The notes under the pieces were generated by a model, which was not told the DNA's origin, searched no databases, and saw only the letters and a list, made by a program, of their open reading frames with translations. From Acidobacteriota bacterium (GTDB lineage Bacteria > Acidobacteriota > Blastocatellia > Pyrinomonadales > Pyrinomonadaceae), in contig QQUY01000001.1 of the NCBI GenBank assembly GCA_003385635.1, positions 1,837,001-1,901,000 on the forward strand: a DNA stretch of 64,000 bases, in the 5' to 3' direction. Of the stretch, positions 18,555 to 27,212 are shown piece after piece (positions within the stretch are counted from its first letter, which is position 1; each line of letters begins with the position of its first letter). The translations under genes and the position numbers were made by a program.

Positions 18555-19151
18555 TTACCTCCTTTTCTTCGCATTCGCGATTTCGACGCACGCAATACAT
18601 ACCCCGCATGCCCTATCACCACCCGCATGGCACGAATACGTACCGGTCAATCCACGGGCTTCGGCCATTGCCAAGATGTCGCGCTTGGAGAACTCGATCA
18701 GTGGAGTAAGAACCTGAATTCGTGCGCCTATTGCCGTTTCGATCATCGCCTCGCACGCCTCGGCAAATTCACGTGTTTGGTCAGGGAACAAGTGTTGAGA
18801 AGGGTCAATCAACCCGAGGGCAATGCTGTTCGCATGTACCTTGAATGCGTACGCCGCACCGATCAACACGAACAAAAGATTTCTGCCCGGCAGAAAGGCG
18901 TCTTCGTTAATCCTCAAGCGTGGATTGGTTATTCCGCTGGGAATGGTGTTTCCGAATCCGGACAGGTCCGTTCGCGTGACAGATGGCAATCCGTGTTTCT
19001 CGTGTAGCCGTTTACAGGCATCCCATTCCTTCTCCACCCCGAGCTGTCCGTAGTCAACAAAGAGCGGGAATAGTTCCACCCCTTCCTCTTGAGCCATCAG
19101 GCTCATGAGGGTGGAATCGAAGCCACCGGATACGAGCGTGACTATTCCCAC
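18555..19151 (-). CDS. QueC-like 7-deazaguanine synthase (Cap9-like)
   Basis: 198 residues from a GTG at 19151 with AGGAGG about 10 nt upstream, overlapping the glycosylase gene by 10 bp. It has the PP-loop ATP-pyrophosphatase signature VSGGFDST (about residues 7-14) and, at the C-terminus, the four zinc cysteines spaced as in QueC (C-HAGGDRA-C-GV-C-IA-C). QueC makes preQ0 (7-cyano-7-deazaguanine) from CDG with ATP and ammonia. No queD, queE or queF is nearby, so a queuosine-biosynthesis role is unlikely. QueC, TGT and OGG together are the ancillary set of type IV CBASS (Cap9-Cap11). I recall reports that such QueC homologues attach a deazaguanine to a protein N-terminus; that would make the next gene, with its Gly7 end, a candidate target. 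Confidence 0.88.
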   Translation of the reverse strand: MGIVTLVSGGFDSTLMSLMAQEEGVELFPLFVDYGQLGVEKEWDACKRLHEKHGLPSVTRTDLSGFGNTIPSGITNPRLRINEDAFLPGRNLLFVLIGAAYAFKVHANSIALGLIDPSQHLFPDQTREFAEACEAMIETAIGARIQVLTPLIEFSKRDILAMAEARGLTGTYSCHAGGDRACGVCIACVEIANAKKRR

Positions 19152-19861
19152 GTTTTCTGTTCCTCCTTAGCAACCCTCATTACCACCCATACGGCAAGAT
19201 CGAAATGGTCGGGGGGGTATCCGAACGAGTAGGCGTGTTCGATGAAGGCGTCTTCCAGGGCTTCATACTTCCGAACGGTGGATACGGACTTTATCGGTGC
19301 TTCGGTTAAGCCAACCCAGTTCATATAGGTAAGAACGTGGATGTCCAAGACCGCAACATGCGCGGTATAACCGATGTTCCGAAGGAAGAGGCTGGCCTGC
19401 TTCGGTCCCAATCCCGACACCTCCAAAGAGAGGCGGCGTCGCGCTTCCCGAATGTCGCGTGAGCCCTCCAAGAACGAACGGAGGGTATCCCCGTTTTCAT
19501 ATAGCCGCTCGGCCGCCTTCCGTATTTGGTTGGATCGAACTCGAAAGAAAGGATAGCGGTTCGGCTCGTCTGGAGTCTCTGGCTCGGAAAGCGCCTCCAT
19601 GACATCCTGCTCGTATTTTTGGAAGCACGTCGATCTCCGGCTTTCGGAGAACAAGCGCCGTCTTTCCATCCGCTCCAGAGCCGAATGCGCCGCCTCGAAA
19701 CGGACCCGGCTTCCTAAAATGCACGCGACGAGTTCGCGCCACAGGTTGTCTTCTGTCATCCTGGACCAGGAAGGCGAATGATGACATTTGCCCTCTAATG
19801 CGAAACAGACTTCTCGAATGGCTTTGTTTATAGCCGGAAGCGGAATGCGCGTGACGGTCAT
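19142..19861 (-). CDS. HhH-GPD DNA glycosylase/lyase, OGG type (Cap11-like)
   Basis: 239 residues, start ATG at 19861 with GGGAGG 9 nt upstream and one base after the stop of the TGT-like gene. The helix-hairpin-helix GPD core is clear: EVSGLGPKQASLFLRNIGY (about residues 148-166) carries the catalytic lysine of the bifunctional OGG group, and HVAVLDIHVLTYM the conserved aspartate. The N-terminal half is helical and basic. OGG enzymes remove 8-oxoguanine from DNA and nick the strand. In type IV CBASS a homologue accompanies QueC and TGT. Here it is translationally linked to both neighbours, so it most likely acts in the defence system and not in general repair. Confidence 0.85.
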   Translation of the reverse strand: MTVTRIPLPAINKAIREVCFALEGKCHHSPSWSRMTEDNLWRELVACILGSRVRFEAAHSALERMERRRLFSESRRSTCFQKYEQDVMEALSEPETPDEPNRYPFFRVRSNQIRKAAERLYENGDTLRSFLEGSRDIREARRRLSLEVSGLGPKQASLFLRNIGYTAHVAVLDIHVLTYMNWVGLTEAPIKSVSTVRKYEALEDAFIEHAYSFGYPPDHFDLAVWVVMRVAKEEQKTWE

Positions 19862-19862
19862 A

Positions 19863-20861
19863 TCAATCGCCTCCCTTTATTGCGTTCATGAGTAGCGAGG
19901 CTTGCTTGTCAGGGGCGTAGCGCCGCAGGAAATCTTCTTCCGCCTCCTTCATCAGAGCTTCCCTCAGGTCCGCCATGAACGCTCGATAGAATTCCAGGTT
20001 GTGCATCAATGCCGATTGGATATATGGCAATGCCCCGTTGCTTCCCCAGTCCGTCTGGCCCTTGAACAAGTCCCACTGTTGGAAGTGGTACAGCCGCCCG
20101 GATTCATGATCCACGACCGTTTGGCACCACTCCAACCCGTCGAAGCTGTCCGCGCCAGCCATCGAGTACGCCGCGATGGACAGCGGATTCCCCGTTCCAA
20201 GTAGATGCAAGGGGCAATAAAAACCAAGCTCGTCTAGCGATTTCCGAATCCGTCTCACGGTCTGCATCCGCGCAATAATGCCGTCTCCAAGCGCACGCTC
20301 TGCAACCGAGAGCATCACGGGGAACAACTGCTCGGCAACCATCCGCGCAGCGGTGGGGAGCAGTTCCGTCGGCCCATGTATGATCGGCGCAACCGTGCCA
20401 AGCGCATGCTCTTGATCTCGTAGCACGCTCGAAACCACATCCTCGGCAATGGCCTCATAGGTGTCCGGCGGCTCCTGGTTGTCGTAGCAGAAGCACAAGT
20501 GGTGCTCACTCACCTTCGCCACTTCATGGAAGCGGTCGGGCGTCCAAGCCAGTTCCTCCTTCCAGAATCCTTCGTAGTTGCCACTATCCATCAGTATCGC
20601 TGTGCCCCGTTCTTTGCTTCGGCTCAGAGCGGCGTTCATGCGGGGTAGATGCTCGGGCGGGCAGTTGGCAATATCGAATGCCGAAGCGAGGAAGAGCGGG
20701 TGCCCGGCAGCGCACAGGAGTTCAACGTAATCGACAGGCATCAGATTGGTCTTCACGCTGGATACTGACGGAAAGAAACACGGCAGCGGGATGACCGTCT
20801 GTGCGACGGACAATTCAAATGTGCGGTCTTGCGCCATTGTCTCTTCCTCTGTCGTCGCCAT
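19863..20861 (-). CDS. tRNA-guanine transglycosylase-like protein (Cap10-like)
   Basis: 332 residues. TGT-fold motifs: ILMDSGNYEGFW (about residues 90-101) matches the DSGGFQ substrate-binding aspartate segment, and LHLLGTGNPLSIAAYSMAGA with SFDGLEW (about 218-245) matches the glycine-rich strand and the second catalytic aspartate of TGT enzymes. The C-terminus lacks the Cys/His zinc site that canonical bacterial TGT uses for tRNA binding, so it may not act on tRNA. It fits the TGT-like component of type IV CBASS. The start is ambiguous: ATG at 20861 gives MATTEEET..., while ATG at 20837 (MAQDRTF) has a better GAGGAAGAG upstream. It begins 10 bp after the broken TIR gene. Confidence 0.83.
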   Translation of the reverse strand: MATTEEETMAQDRTFELSVAQTVIPLPCFFPSVSSVKTNLMPVDYVELLCAAGHPLFLASAFDIANCPPEHLPRMNAALSRSKERGTAILMDSGNYEGFWKEELAWTPDRFHEVAKVSEHHLCFCYDNQEPPDTYEAIAEDVVSSVLRDQEHALGTVAPIIHGPTELLPTAARMVAEQLFPVMLSVAERALGDGIIARMQTVRRIRKSLDELGFYCPLHLLGTGNPLSIAAYSMAGADSFDGLEWCQTVVDHESGRLYHFQQWDLFKGQTDWGSNGALPYIQSALMHNLEFYRAFMADLREALMKEAEEDFLRRYAPDKQASLLMNAIKGGD

Positions 20862-20870
20862 CGTTCTTCG

Positions 20871-21266
20871 TCAGGCTAACGCGCTGTCAATTGCCTTTTT
20901 GATCGCGTTAAATGTGAAAGACATCGCCCACGTTGCGCCTGCGCTCAGCATTCCACTCGTTGTCGTATTGTCTGAAGCAGTCTTTACCACGACGAGCTTC
21001 TTCAGTTCCTGCGCCTAGTCGATTTTCCAGGCTACCCAGCCGCTATTGCAGGTTTTTGGCCCTACGATGCACAAGAAGTGCGTGGCCGAGTTGATCTTGG
21101 CCGATATGGCCCGCTTGATCGCGTCGGCGTTCGTGCTCCGGATGGACTTGCCAGCCGAATAAATGCCAAACCCGAATTCGTCGTTACTTTCCCAGGCGAG
21201 GAGCATGTTCTTGTATTGTTTATTGTTGTCGTAGGCTTAGCTGACGAAAATCTTGGGCTTGGCCAT
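20871..21266 (-). pseudogene. TIR-like (ThsB-type) gene broken by two in-frame stop codons
   Basis: From the ATG at 21266 (3 bp after the SLATT stop) one frame of 131 codons reads as a ThsB-like TIR protein: MAKPKIFVS, stop, AYDNNKQYKNMLLAWE, then FGFGIYSAGKSI, ATHFLCIVGPKTCNSGWVAW, KID, stop, AQELKKLVVVKTAS, and GATWAMSFTFNAIKKAIDSA. The stops are TAA at 21237-21239 (codon 10) and TAG at 21015-21017 (codon 84); both are one base away from plausible sense codons. No frameshift occurs. The usual catalytic Glu of the W-x-x-W-E-I motif is Lys81 (AAA). So it is probably a recently inactivated gene; sequencing error or stop readthrough are the alternatives. Confidence 0.85.
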
Positions 21267-21269
21267 TTA

Positions 21270-22199
21270 TTACCCTTCTTTTTTTAAGCTGGTGCCCCCA
21301 GCCTTGGAAAGCCGAACGTCCCTTCGCGCGCACCACAACGTGTGCTCTCGGGAAATCGAGTCTTCTGATTGTTCGACGAGTTGGGAGAACTCCTCTTCGC
21401 TCATTTGACTGCCTGCGATTGCCTCGATCTCTTCCAATTCTTGTGCAGCGAGGGCGTAGGACTGCGACAATTCACTGTGTCGTTTCATTTGGCTCCATGC
21501 GGCAATCGCAGCAACGCTTGTCATAACGATCGGAATGGGATTAATCCCAAATCCGGCGGACGCAGCCTGAACAATGGCAAGTACAACAATAGCGATCTGA
21601 AGAAAGGCCATGATCCAAAACCAGGTGAGCCCGCTATCGGCGTTGCTCTTTGCTTTTGTAGCGTACCAAGCCTTCTGGTCACGAATTCTCTCGTCCCTGT
21701 AAAATCCTTGTCGTTCGACCGTAAAGGAACCTCGCATCTCCTTCATGAACTCAGTGATGGTTGCGCCTTCTCCAACGTTCGCAGCAGCCAGATGCCTTCC
21801 CAAATGCGGCCTCGCCTCGCGAATCTCTTTAAGGTTGGAAATGAAAAGTCTTTCTGCCTTGCTATCGTCTGTGAACGGCTGAGCCCGCATCATGAATTTC
21901 CAAGTGGCGCACTTGACTGATTCGGCAACTGCACGACCATCGAACCAAATCTTGTCGTCCTGTCTTGCGCGAGTCATCCATAGAATTATGAATCCGATCA
22001 CCAGAACTGCAGCGAGGACAGAATAGAGGTAGGTATTCACATGCACATAACCGATTGACGCAATCGCACTTATTGCGCTGCTCAGGACAAGAGACCCAAG
22101 GTAGACCTTGTGAAGGAGTATATAGGTGCTTTGTGCCCTTAGTGACGCTGCATCAGCAGAACAATATAGTGACGGATACTTTGATTTGTCCATTTCCAT
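21270..22199 (-). CDS. SLATT/DUF4231-type membrane effector candidate
   Basis: 309 residues with two pairs of membrane helices (about 27-48 and 55-75; about 195-217 and 222-242). The C-terminal segment LVEQSEDSISREHTLWCARR resembles the conserved I-S-x-E-H-x-x-W end of SLATT/DUF4231 proteins. SLATT proteins are predicted pore-forming or membrane-damaging effectors that occur beside nucleotide-signal genes (SMODS, SLOG, TIR). Here it is followed after 3 bp by a TIR-like gene that is now broken, which fits a two-gene TIR-SLATT signalling unit. It starts 53 bp after the type III restriction gene on the same strand. Confidence 0.8.
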   Translation of the reverse strand: MEMDKSKYPSLYCSADAASLRAQSTYILLHKVYLGSLVLSSAISAIASIGYVHVNTYLYSVLAAVLVIGFIILWMTRARQDDKIWFDGRAVAESVKCATWKFMMRAQPFTDDSKAERLFISNLKEIREARPHLGRHLAAANVGEGATITEFMKEMRGSFTVERQGFYRDERIRDQKAWYATKAKSNADSGLTWFWIMAFLQIAIVVLAIVQAASAGFGINPIPIVMTSVAAIAAWSQMKRHSELSQSYALAAQELEEIEAIAGSQMSEEEFSQLVEQSEDSISREHTLWCARRDVRLSKAGGTSLKKEG

Positions 22200-22252
22200 C
22201 GGCCCACCTGCTTGCGTCGCATTTATTCCACTCCAAGCACGGAGCTAAAGAC

Positions 22253-24820
22253 CTAGGAGAAGTCACCCGCGACTGCCCCCTTATATAGAGCTTCCGCAGT
22301 TGTCGCGCCCATAACCGCTTTTCGCACATCGGGCCGCGCCAAGTTCAATACTCGAAGAACACCGGCCGTTTCCGCTACTGCTTCCACCCGGCGAAAGACT
22401 TGTGAATGGGTTTCGGCGTAGTTTGCGAGTCCTTGCAACTTGGGCAACGCGTCCGCCAAATGAAATCCGTGTGGGTCAATGATGTCCACAACAATATCCC
22501 CGCCTTGCTGCGCGAAGAAAAGGAAGTCAGGCCTGACAATTCTGGTGTCGGTGTCTACCTCATACGCAATGCCGAGCGAATCTTGGCTAGGGCGGTCCGG
22601 GTTCCGGTACCAAAAACTGAAGCCATCCCTTTTCATTTCAGACCTTAGGACCGTCTTCTCTGAATCATTCAATTCTGCGGGAAATGCCCCCTCTTCGTCG
22701 CAAAGCAAGTGCTCCCCATACATTGGGATCTCTGATTCCGAGCCATCTCTCTCGCGCGCCTTTGTCGGCTCGAAGCGTGATAAAGGACGAGCAAGATCCA
22801 CGTCTTGAGGCCTCGTGCTTAGAGCAATGATCTGCCGGTACGCTTCTTGTCTTTCGTGCGACAATTCCTTGATGCGTCCGTGGTATTGTTCAAGCCATTC
22901 ATCGGATAACTTTTCCGCCTCTTCGTCGAAATGGATCTGGAGATTCTCCAGCAAATGGAGTGCAGCAACATCTTCACGAGCCTCGATGAGGGCGTCTTCG
23001 AAATCTCCATCACCGTCCGTTATTTGCTTTGCCCTTTCGAGCGTATAAGTGCGTGCGATGTCGGGACTGATGATGCGGGCGGTTCGCCGAAAAGCGTCCC
23101 CTACTACGACATCATCAGCGAGTTCCTGGAACCTTCCAATCTTCGTGCTGCCTCTATGCAAATCTGCAATGATGGTGTGACCCTCAACCGTCATCACTTC
23201 CAAGCGTTTCTCGGCGAATTCTTGCTTTCGCGCTTCAATAAAGTGGTCCAGTACGCTATGCATTGCAGCATGTGCCTTACCACCGGCACCAGGCAGCAGT
23301 CCATCGGACGCAAGTTCGTGCGCCAACGCGGTAAGCCGAATAGCCGGCTTTGCGCCACGCTGCGGTCGGGTTTGAGACGGCAGCGAGGAAAACTTCTTCC
23401 ACACCGATTCTGGCACGGCGGGGTTGGGCTTCACAGCAATCGGATTAACGAGGATTCGACCCGTTGGAGGCAATTCGCCACCACCTCTTTGCAGTGCATC
23501 GACGACTCTCTTGACTGTCTTCTTATCAAACTTCGGCAATAGGCAGTCCACGCCATTAAGCACGTCATTACCTGGGACTCTACGTGCTAAGGGCGTACGC
23601 ACCATTCTCCCCAGTAGTTGTGCAATATAAGTTTGATCTCTTGCTGGTCGGAATGAAATCATCACTTCAGCGCGCGGGCAGTCCCAACCAGTGCTTATGG
23701 CGTCCTTAGCAAGAAGGATCCGAATAGATGTGTCGTCTTGCACTCGCTGCGGCTGAATGTATGGCACGGAATAGTTCCCAAAGGTTTGTGTCTTGTGTTC
23801 AGCGAATACATGGGCGACGGAAGTCGCTGGCAAGTCTCCCCATTGCTGGAAGATCTTATCCAGTGCGCGAGCGATGTCATTTGGCCTCGGCTTGTTAGGC
23901 ACCTGCAACACCATTAACGGCGTTACAGTTTCGCTGCCGGACTGTTCAGAAGTGTAGGCTGTCCATTCCTCAGAACTCTGGCGCAGTTTGTCAGTTGCGC
24001 GGCGGACCAGCACCGTATCGAAATCACCCACGGCTTCGTTTGGTATATCCAACGCAATCGTGTCCTTCAACAGACCGGAATCCTGGACGCGTGTTGGATC
24101 TACTGTAACCGGCGGTAGAATGCTCCGGTCAATTGCGCCCTCCATAGCGGTGTTGAAGCGATCTACAGTTGCCGAAATGCCCCAAACTACGGGGATTCCG
24201 GGTACCCCCTTTCCGCCATTGATGAGACGTTTTACAATCGTGGGCTTTTCAGTGTTCTGCTTGCCCATACCGCGATGGGCCTCGTCCAAGACTAGATAAA
24301 GCGTTAGGAATGGATTTTCAATTGTATTGCGGACCGTGTCCCAGATTGTGTGGCTTCGCAGATCAGGCCGCATTTCTGGTAACGCAAATTGATTCTCGTC
24401 GTCGTCGAATCCTCGCACAAGGAGACTCTTCTTTCCTAACTTTTGCGTATTTAGAAAGTAGATCTTTCCCGCCTCAAACCTAGCTCGGCTGAACGTGTTT
24501 TCGACCACCACGAGATCAGTGTGCCGGAGCCTGTCGGACGATTCCATTAAGCGAAACCGGGTCTGTTCATTTAGCGACGGATCATCGCTAAACCAAATCA
24601 CCACTGCGCCGGGATCTCGGTCAAATTCGTAAAGGTCGTCTCCATGGAAAAGCGCCTCAAACACGGACGCCGCCATCACCGTCTTTCCTGCGCCCGTTGC
24701 GGCAGTCAGCGAAAACGCGTGCCGGTCCTCGTCCTCGTGCCACCGTTTGCGCGCCTTCTTTAGATTATCCAGTACATCGAAGACCGCTTCTTTCTGGTAG
24801 TCCTTCAATGTGAACTTCAT
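22253..24820 (-). CDS. res: Type III restriction enzyme Res subunit (helicase-nuclease)
   Basis: 855 residues. Superfamily-2 helicase motifs are complete: Q-like LKDYQKEAVFDVL at the start, Walker A LTAATGAGKTVMAAS (about 40-53), DEAH box LVLDEAHRGMG (about 177), AISTGWDCPRAEV and AQLLGRMVRTPLARR (motif VI, about 393). The C-terminal nuclease is suggested by RIVRPDFLFF and DIVVDIIDPHG (about 760-790), a PD-(D/E)xK-like arrangement as in type III R subunits. It translocates and cuts DNA with the Mod subunit. Its ATG overlaps the mod stop codon by 4 bp (ATGA), as usual for coupled mod-res pairs. Confidence 0.92.
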   Translation of the reverse strand: MKFTLKDYQKEAVFDVLDNLKKARKRWHEDEDRHAFSLTAATGAGKTVMAASVFEALFHGDDLYEFDRDPGAVVIWFSDDPSLNEQTRFRLMESSDRLRHTDLVVVENTFSRARFEAGKIYFLNTQKLGKKSLLVRGFDDDENQFALPEMRPDLRSHTIWDTVRNTIENPFLTLYLVLDEAHRGMGKQNTEKPTIVKRLINGGKGVPGIPVVWGISATVDRFNTAMEGAIDRSILPPVTVDPTRVQDSGLLKDTIALDIPNEAVGDFDTVLVRRATDKLRQSSEEWTAYTSEQSGSETVTPLMVLQVPNKPRPNDIARALDKIFQQWGDLPATSVAHVFAEHKTQTFGNYSVPYIQPQRVQDDTSIRILLAKDAISTGWDCPRAEVMISFRPARDQTYIAQLLGRMVRTPLARRVPGNDVLNGVDCLLPKFDKKTVKRVVDALQRGGGELPPTGRILVNPIAVKPNPAVPESVWKKFSSLPSQTRPQRGAKPAIRLTALAHELASDGLLPGAGGKAHAAMHSVLDHFIEARKQEFAEKRLEVMTVEGHTIIADLHRGSTKIGRFQELADDVVVGDAFRRTARIISPDIARTYTLERAKQITDGDGDFEDALIEAREDVAALHLLENLQIHFDEEAEKLSDEWLEQYHGRIKELSHERQEAYRQIIALSTRPQDVDLARPLSRFEPTKARERDGSESEIPMYGEHLLCDEEGAFPAELNDSEKTVLRSEMKRDGFSFWYRNPDRPSQDSLGIAYEVDTDTRIVRPDFLFFAQQGGDIVVDIIDPHGFHLADALPKLQGLANYAETHSQVFRRVEAVAETAGVLRVLNLARPDVRKAVMGATTAEALYKGAVAGDFS

Positions 24821-26958
24821 GCTTCGTCTCCATTCGCAAACGCAAAATTCGTCAGGTATGACTCATAAAGCCGGATCGCCCCGACGTCGTCGGGCAATTG
24901 ACGCGCTATCGCCTGGAAGCGTCGCTCGTCGTCGGTAACGACATAAGCAATTCGCAAGGAGCCATGGTCTCGTACAGCTGTCAAGAAGCTGGCGGCTTCA
25001 TCAAGTTCAACTAGCAGGCCGTAGGTATCAGCCACTTCCCAACCATTAGCCGGGAGTTCGTCGATACGGCGGCCTTCACTGCCTGCGCGCAGCCAAAGCA
25101 GAGGCGCTATGCGAACAAATGCGGTCTGATAATTAACTGCGACCGGGGATTCGTAGGTAAGTGTGAAGAACTCGGCGTTTTCCGCAAATCCATCGGCCAT
25201 CGGGAACTCGTCAGTGAATTTGTATTCGCCTTTAACTGGCTTGCCTTCTGGTGTTTTGCCGGTGATAGAGGTCTCTATCCGGGGTTTCGTGATGTACTCA
25301 CAAATGCCCCATTTCTCCCATTCTTCATCGCCGGGCCGCAGCCATTTTTTTTGAAGTGCCTTGTGTTCGTCTGAGCCGACTTCATTGTTGGTGACGCTGA
25401 TACTCTGGCGCCTGCCCCCGTCCTGTTTGTTAAGCCTCATTACTGCCTGGGCGGTCGTTCCAGAGCCGGCGAAGAAATCGAGAATAACCGCTTCTGGATT
25501 GTCTGTGACGAAGAAGCGCAAGGCATCTTCGACAGCGTAAAGTGACTTTGGAAATGGAAATGATCGCCCCGGAAGAAGAGCACGAAGTAGATTTGATCCA
25601 TGATGGCCGGCGCTGTGGCTTGCTAAGTTCCAAACTGTTGTAGGTCTGTATTCAGCTTGCGACGCGGTTCCTTTCTCATGATCTGTGACAATCGATCCAT
25701 CAACACGAGTCTCAAGGACCTTGTATTCTCCACGTTGCACCTTTTTTCGCTCACCTGCTTTAAGATATGCAATTGCGGTACTGGACCCCGCGGGGCGGCC
25801 CAATCGAGCATGACCTTTTGATATCAGCTTTCTCAACGCTGATGGTCCCACTTGCCAGCGTCCTTCGGATCCATCTCTGCGAATAGGCCAAACCGCAAGG
25901 CAATTCTCTGGAATAGGAGTCTCCTTTCGGTTAGCCTCAAGCGGAAGCGGCTCGCCGACTGAATGAAACTGGGAACAATCATCTGATATGAAAACAGGGT
26001 AGAACATTTGGGGCCGATCGCGACGGGTAGCTTCCGTGCCTGTGCGTTTCAAGCTTGCCCAGTGGATTGCTCCCCGCACGGTCTTTGTTTCTTGTCCATT
26101 CGCCCATTCAGCCCCGAGCCGGAGTGGCGTAACGCTCGAAGCTCCAAAGAATAGAAAATAAATGTATTCATCCGACCGCTTGAATTGGGAGCCCCTGGTG
26201 CTACCCTGCGGAGCAATAACACTACTTACCATTTGGAGCTGTGCCTCTGGGAAAAGCTGCTCCAACAACATTCCCAAACGCATATATTCCTTCTCGTCGA
26301 TAGTTACGATCAAAACCGAATTCCTCGGATTCAGCAACTCGCCAGCTACCTGAAGGCGGCGCTCCATCATCGCCAGCCACTTGCTGTGGCGATAAAGATC
26401 GTCGCTCTCAACATAATTGTTGTTGTACTTCCAGTCTCTCGCGCCTGTGTTGTAAGGAGGGTCGATGTAGATTGCGTCTACCCTTCCTCGGTGGGTCCAA
26501 GTCAGGGCCTTCAGCGCGTGATAGTTCTCGCCACTGATTACCGTGTGCCAAGGCTTGTCGCCGCCTCGTACGACTTTTCCCGTCGAAACCAATCCCGGAT
26601 AAATGGTGTCGCGGAACTCTGCAACTACGACGAGATCGTCAAGAGCCACGGTCTGCACCTCGGATTCTTTGGCGTCTAGCAATTCAAGGTCAGCTGACTT
26701 CTTCACCTTGTCGATGGCCTTCACATGCCAAAGCCGTTGGTCGCCCTTAGCGGTCGAGCCCCGTTCAGGCAGGACTCGCACTTTGTCTCCCCTTCGGATC
26801 GGGCACTGCGGCAGTTCCACCGCTTCAGGTCTGTGCCGTTCGAAGTTCAAGCCAAAGGACAGCCGTGACGAAAGCGCTCGGAACTCACGTTCGAGATCGG
26901 TTCCAAGTAGTGGGTCTGTAGCCTTAGCTTTCGCAATCAGGTCAGTAAGTCGGGACAT
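24817..26958 (-). CDS. mod: Type III DNA methyltransferase Mod subunit
   Basis: 713 residues. Motif IV DPPYNTG (about residue 164) precedes motif I LDFFAGSGTT (about 493), the beta-class amino-methyltransferase order typical of type III Mod (adenine-N6). The variable region between them (about 280-460) is the likely target-recognition domain. An N-terminal part (about 1-110) includes a small beta-barrel-like segment (RRGDKVRVLPERGSTAKGD). Mod sets sequence specificity for both modification and cleavage. It is the first gene of the run mod-res-SLATT-TIR-TGT-OGG-QueC-TIR, all on this strand. The upstream border is the hsdM scrap. Confidence 0.92.
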   Translation of the reverse strand: MSRLTDLIAKAKATDPLLGTDLEREFRALSSRLSFGLNFERHRPEAVELPQCPIRRGDKVRVLPERGSTAKGDQRLWHVKAIDKVKKSADLELLDAKESEVQTVALDDLVVVAEFRDTIYPGLVSTGKVVRGGDKPWHTVISGENYHALKALTWTHRGRVDAIYIDPPYNTGARDWKYNNNYVESDDLYRHSKWLAMMERRLQVAGELLNPRNSVLIVTIDEKEYMRLGMLLEQLFPEAQLQMVSSVIAPQGSTRGSQFKRSDEYIYFLFFGASSVTPLRLGAEWANGQETKTVRGAIHWASLKRTGTEATRRDRPQMFYPVFISDDCSQFHSVGEPLPLEANRKETPIPENCLAVWPIRRDGSEGRWQVGPSALRKLISKGHARLGRPAGSSTAIAYLKAGERKKVQRGEYKVLETRVDGSIVTDHEKGTASQAEYRPTTVWNLASHSAGHHGSNLLRALLPGRSFPFPKSLYAVEDALRFFVTDNPEAVILDFFAGSGTTAQAVMRLNKQDGGRRQSISVTNNEVGSDEHKALQKKWLRPGDEEWEKWGICEYITKPRIETSITGKTPEGKPVKGEYKFTDEFPMADGFAENAEFFTLTYESPVAVNYQTAFVRIAPLLWLRAGSEGRRIDELPANGWEVADTYGLLVELDEAASFLTAVRDHGSLRIAYVVTDDERRFQAIARQLPDDVGAIRLYESYLTNFAFANGDEA

Positions 26959-27023
26959 CAGCTGTTCTCAAGTTTGTCATTGTGAGGAAGAAAGATTCGA
27001 AAACTTTCCTAATCATAATCCAT

Positions 27024-27212
27024 TTAGCCATCGATGCCGCGGATCGCGAGGTTCATACGCGCCAGACGCAAGGTCGTGTGGTTCGATTCCTGCCCGTAGA
27101 TCGATATCTTCGACGTCGCGCTGCCTCCGTTGCCGTTCCCCGTGGAATGCGCGCGTATGAACTCGACCGACTGGACGAACATTCCCGAAGACCCGTAACA
27201 GGGGTCGCACTC
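27024..27212 (-). pseudogene. Remnant of a type I methyltransferase HsdM subunit
   Basis: About 60 residues match the HsdM SAM-binding region: [19 protein letters not shown], then [28 protein letters not shown] and a stop. Normal HsdM reads DP(A/C)CGSGGMF here, so the key glycine loop is altered (Cys to Tyr, Gly to Ser), a sign of decay. Upstream codons (RKFEAQQR) no longer match and no start with a ribosome-binding site is seen. The gene order expected on this strand is hsdM, hsdS, hsdR toward lower coordinates, and an hsdR scrap lies at 17788-17967. The two scraps look like the ends of a type I locus whose middle was replaced. Confidence 0.82.

Noticed and set aside
18555..19151. QueC as part of queuosine or preQ0 biosynthesis
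   Set aside because: No queD, queE, queF or folE is adjacent and the gene is translationally tied to OGG and TIR genes, so a housekeeping role is the less likely reading.
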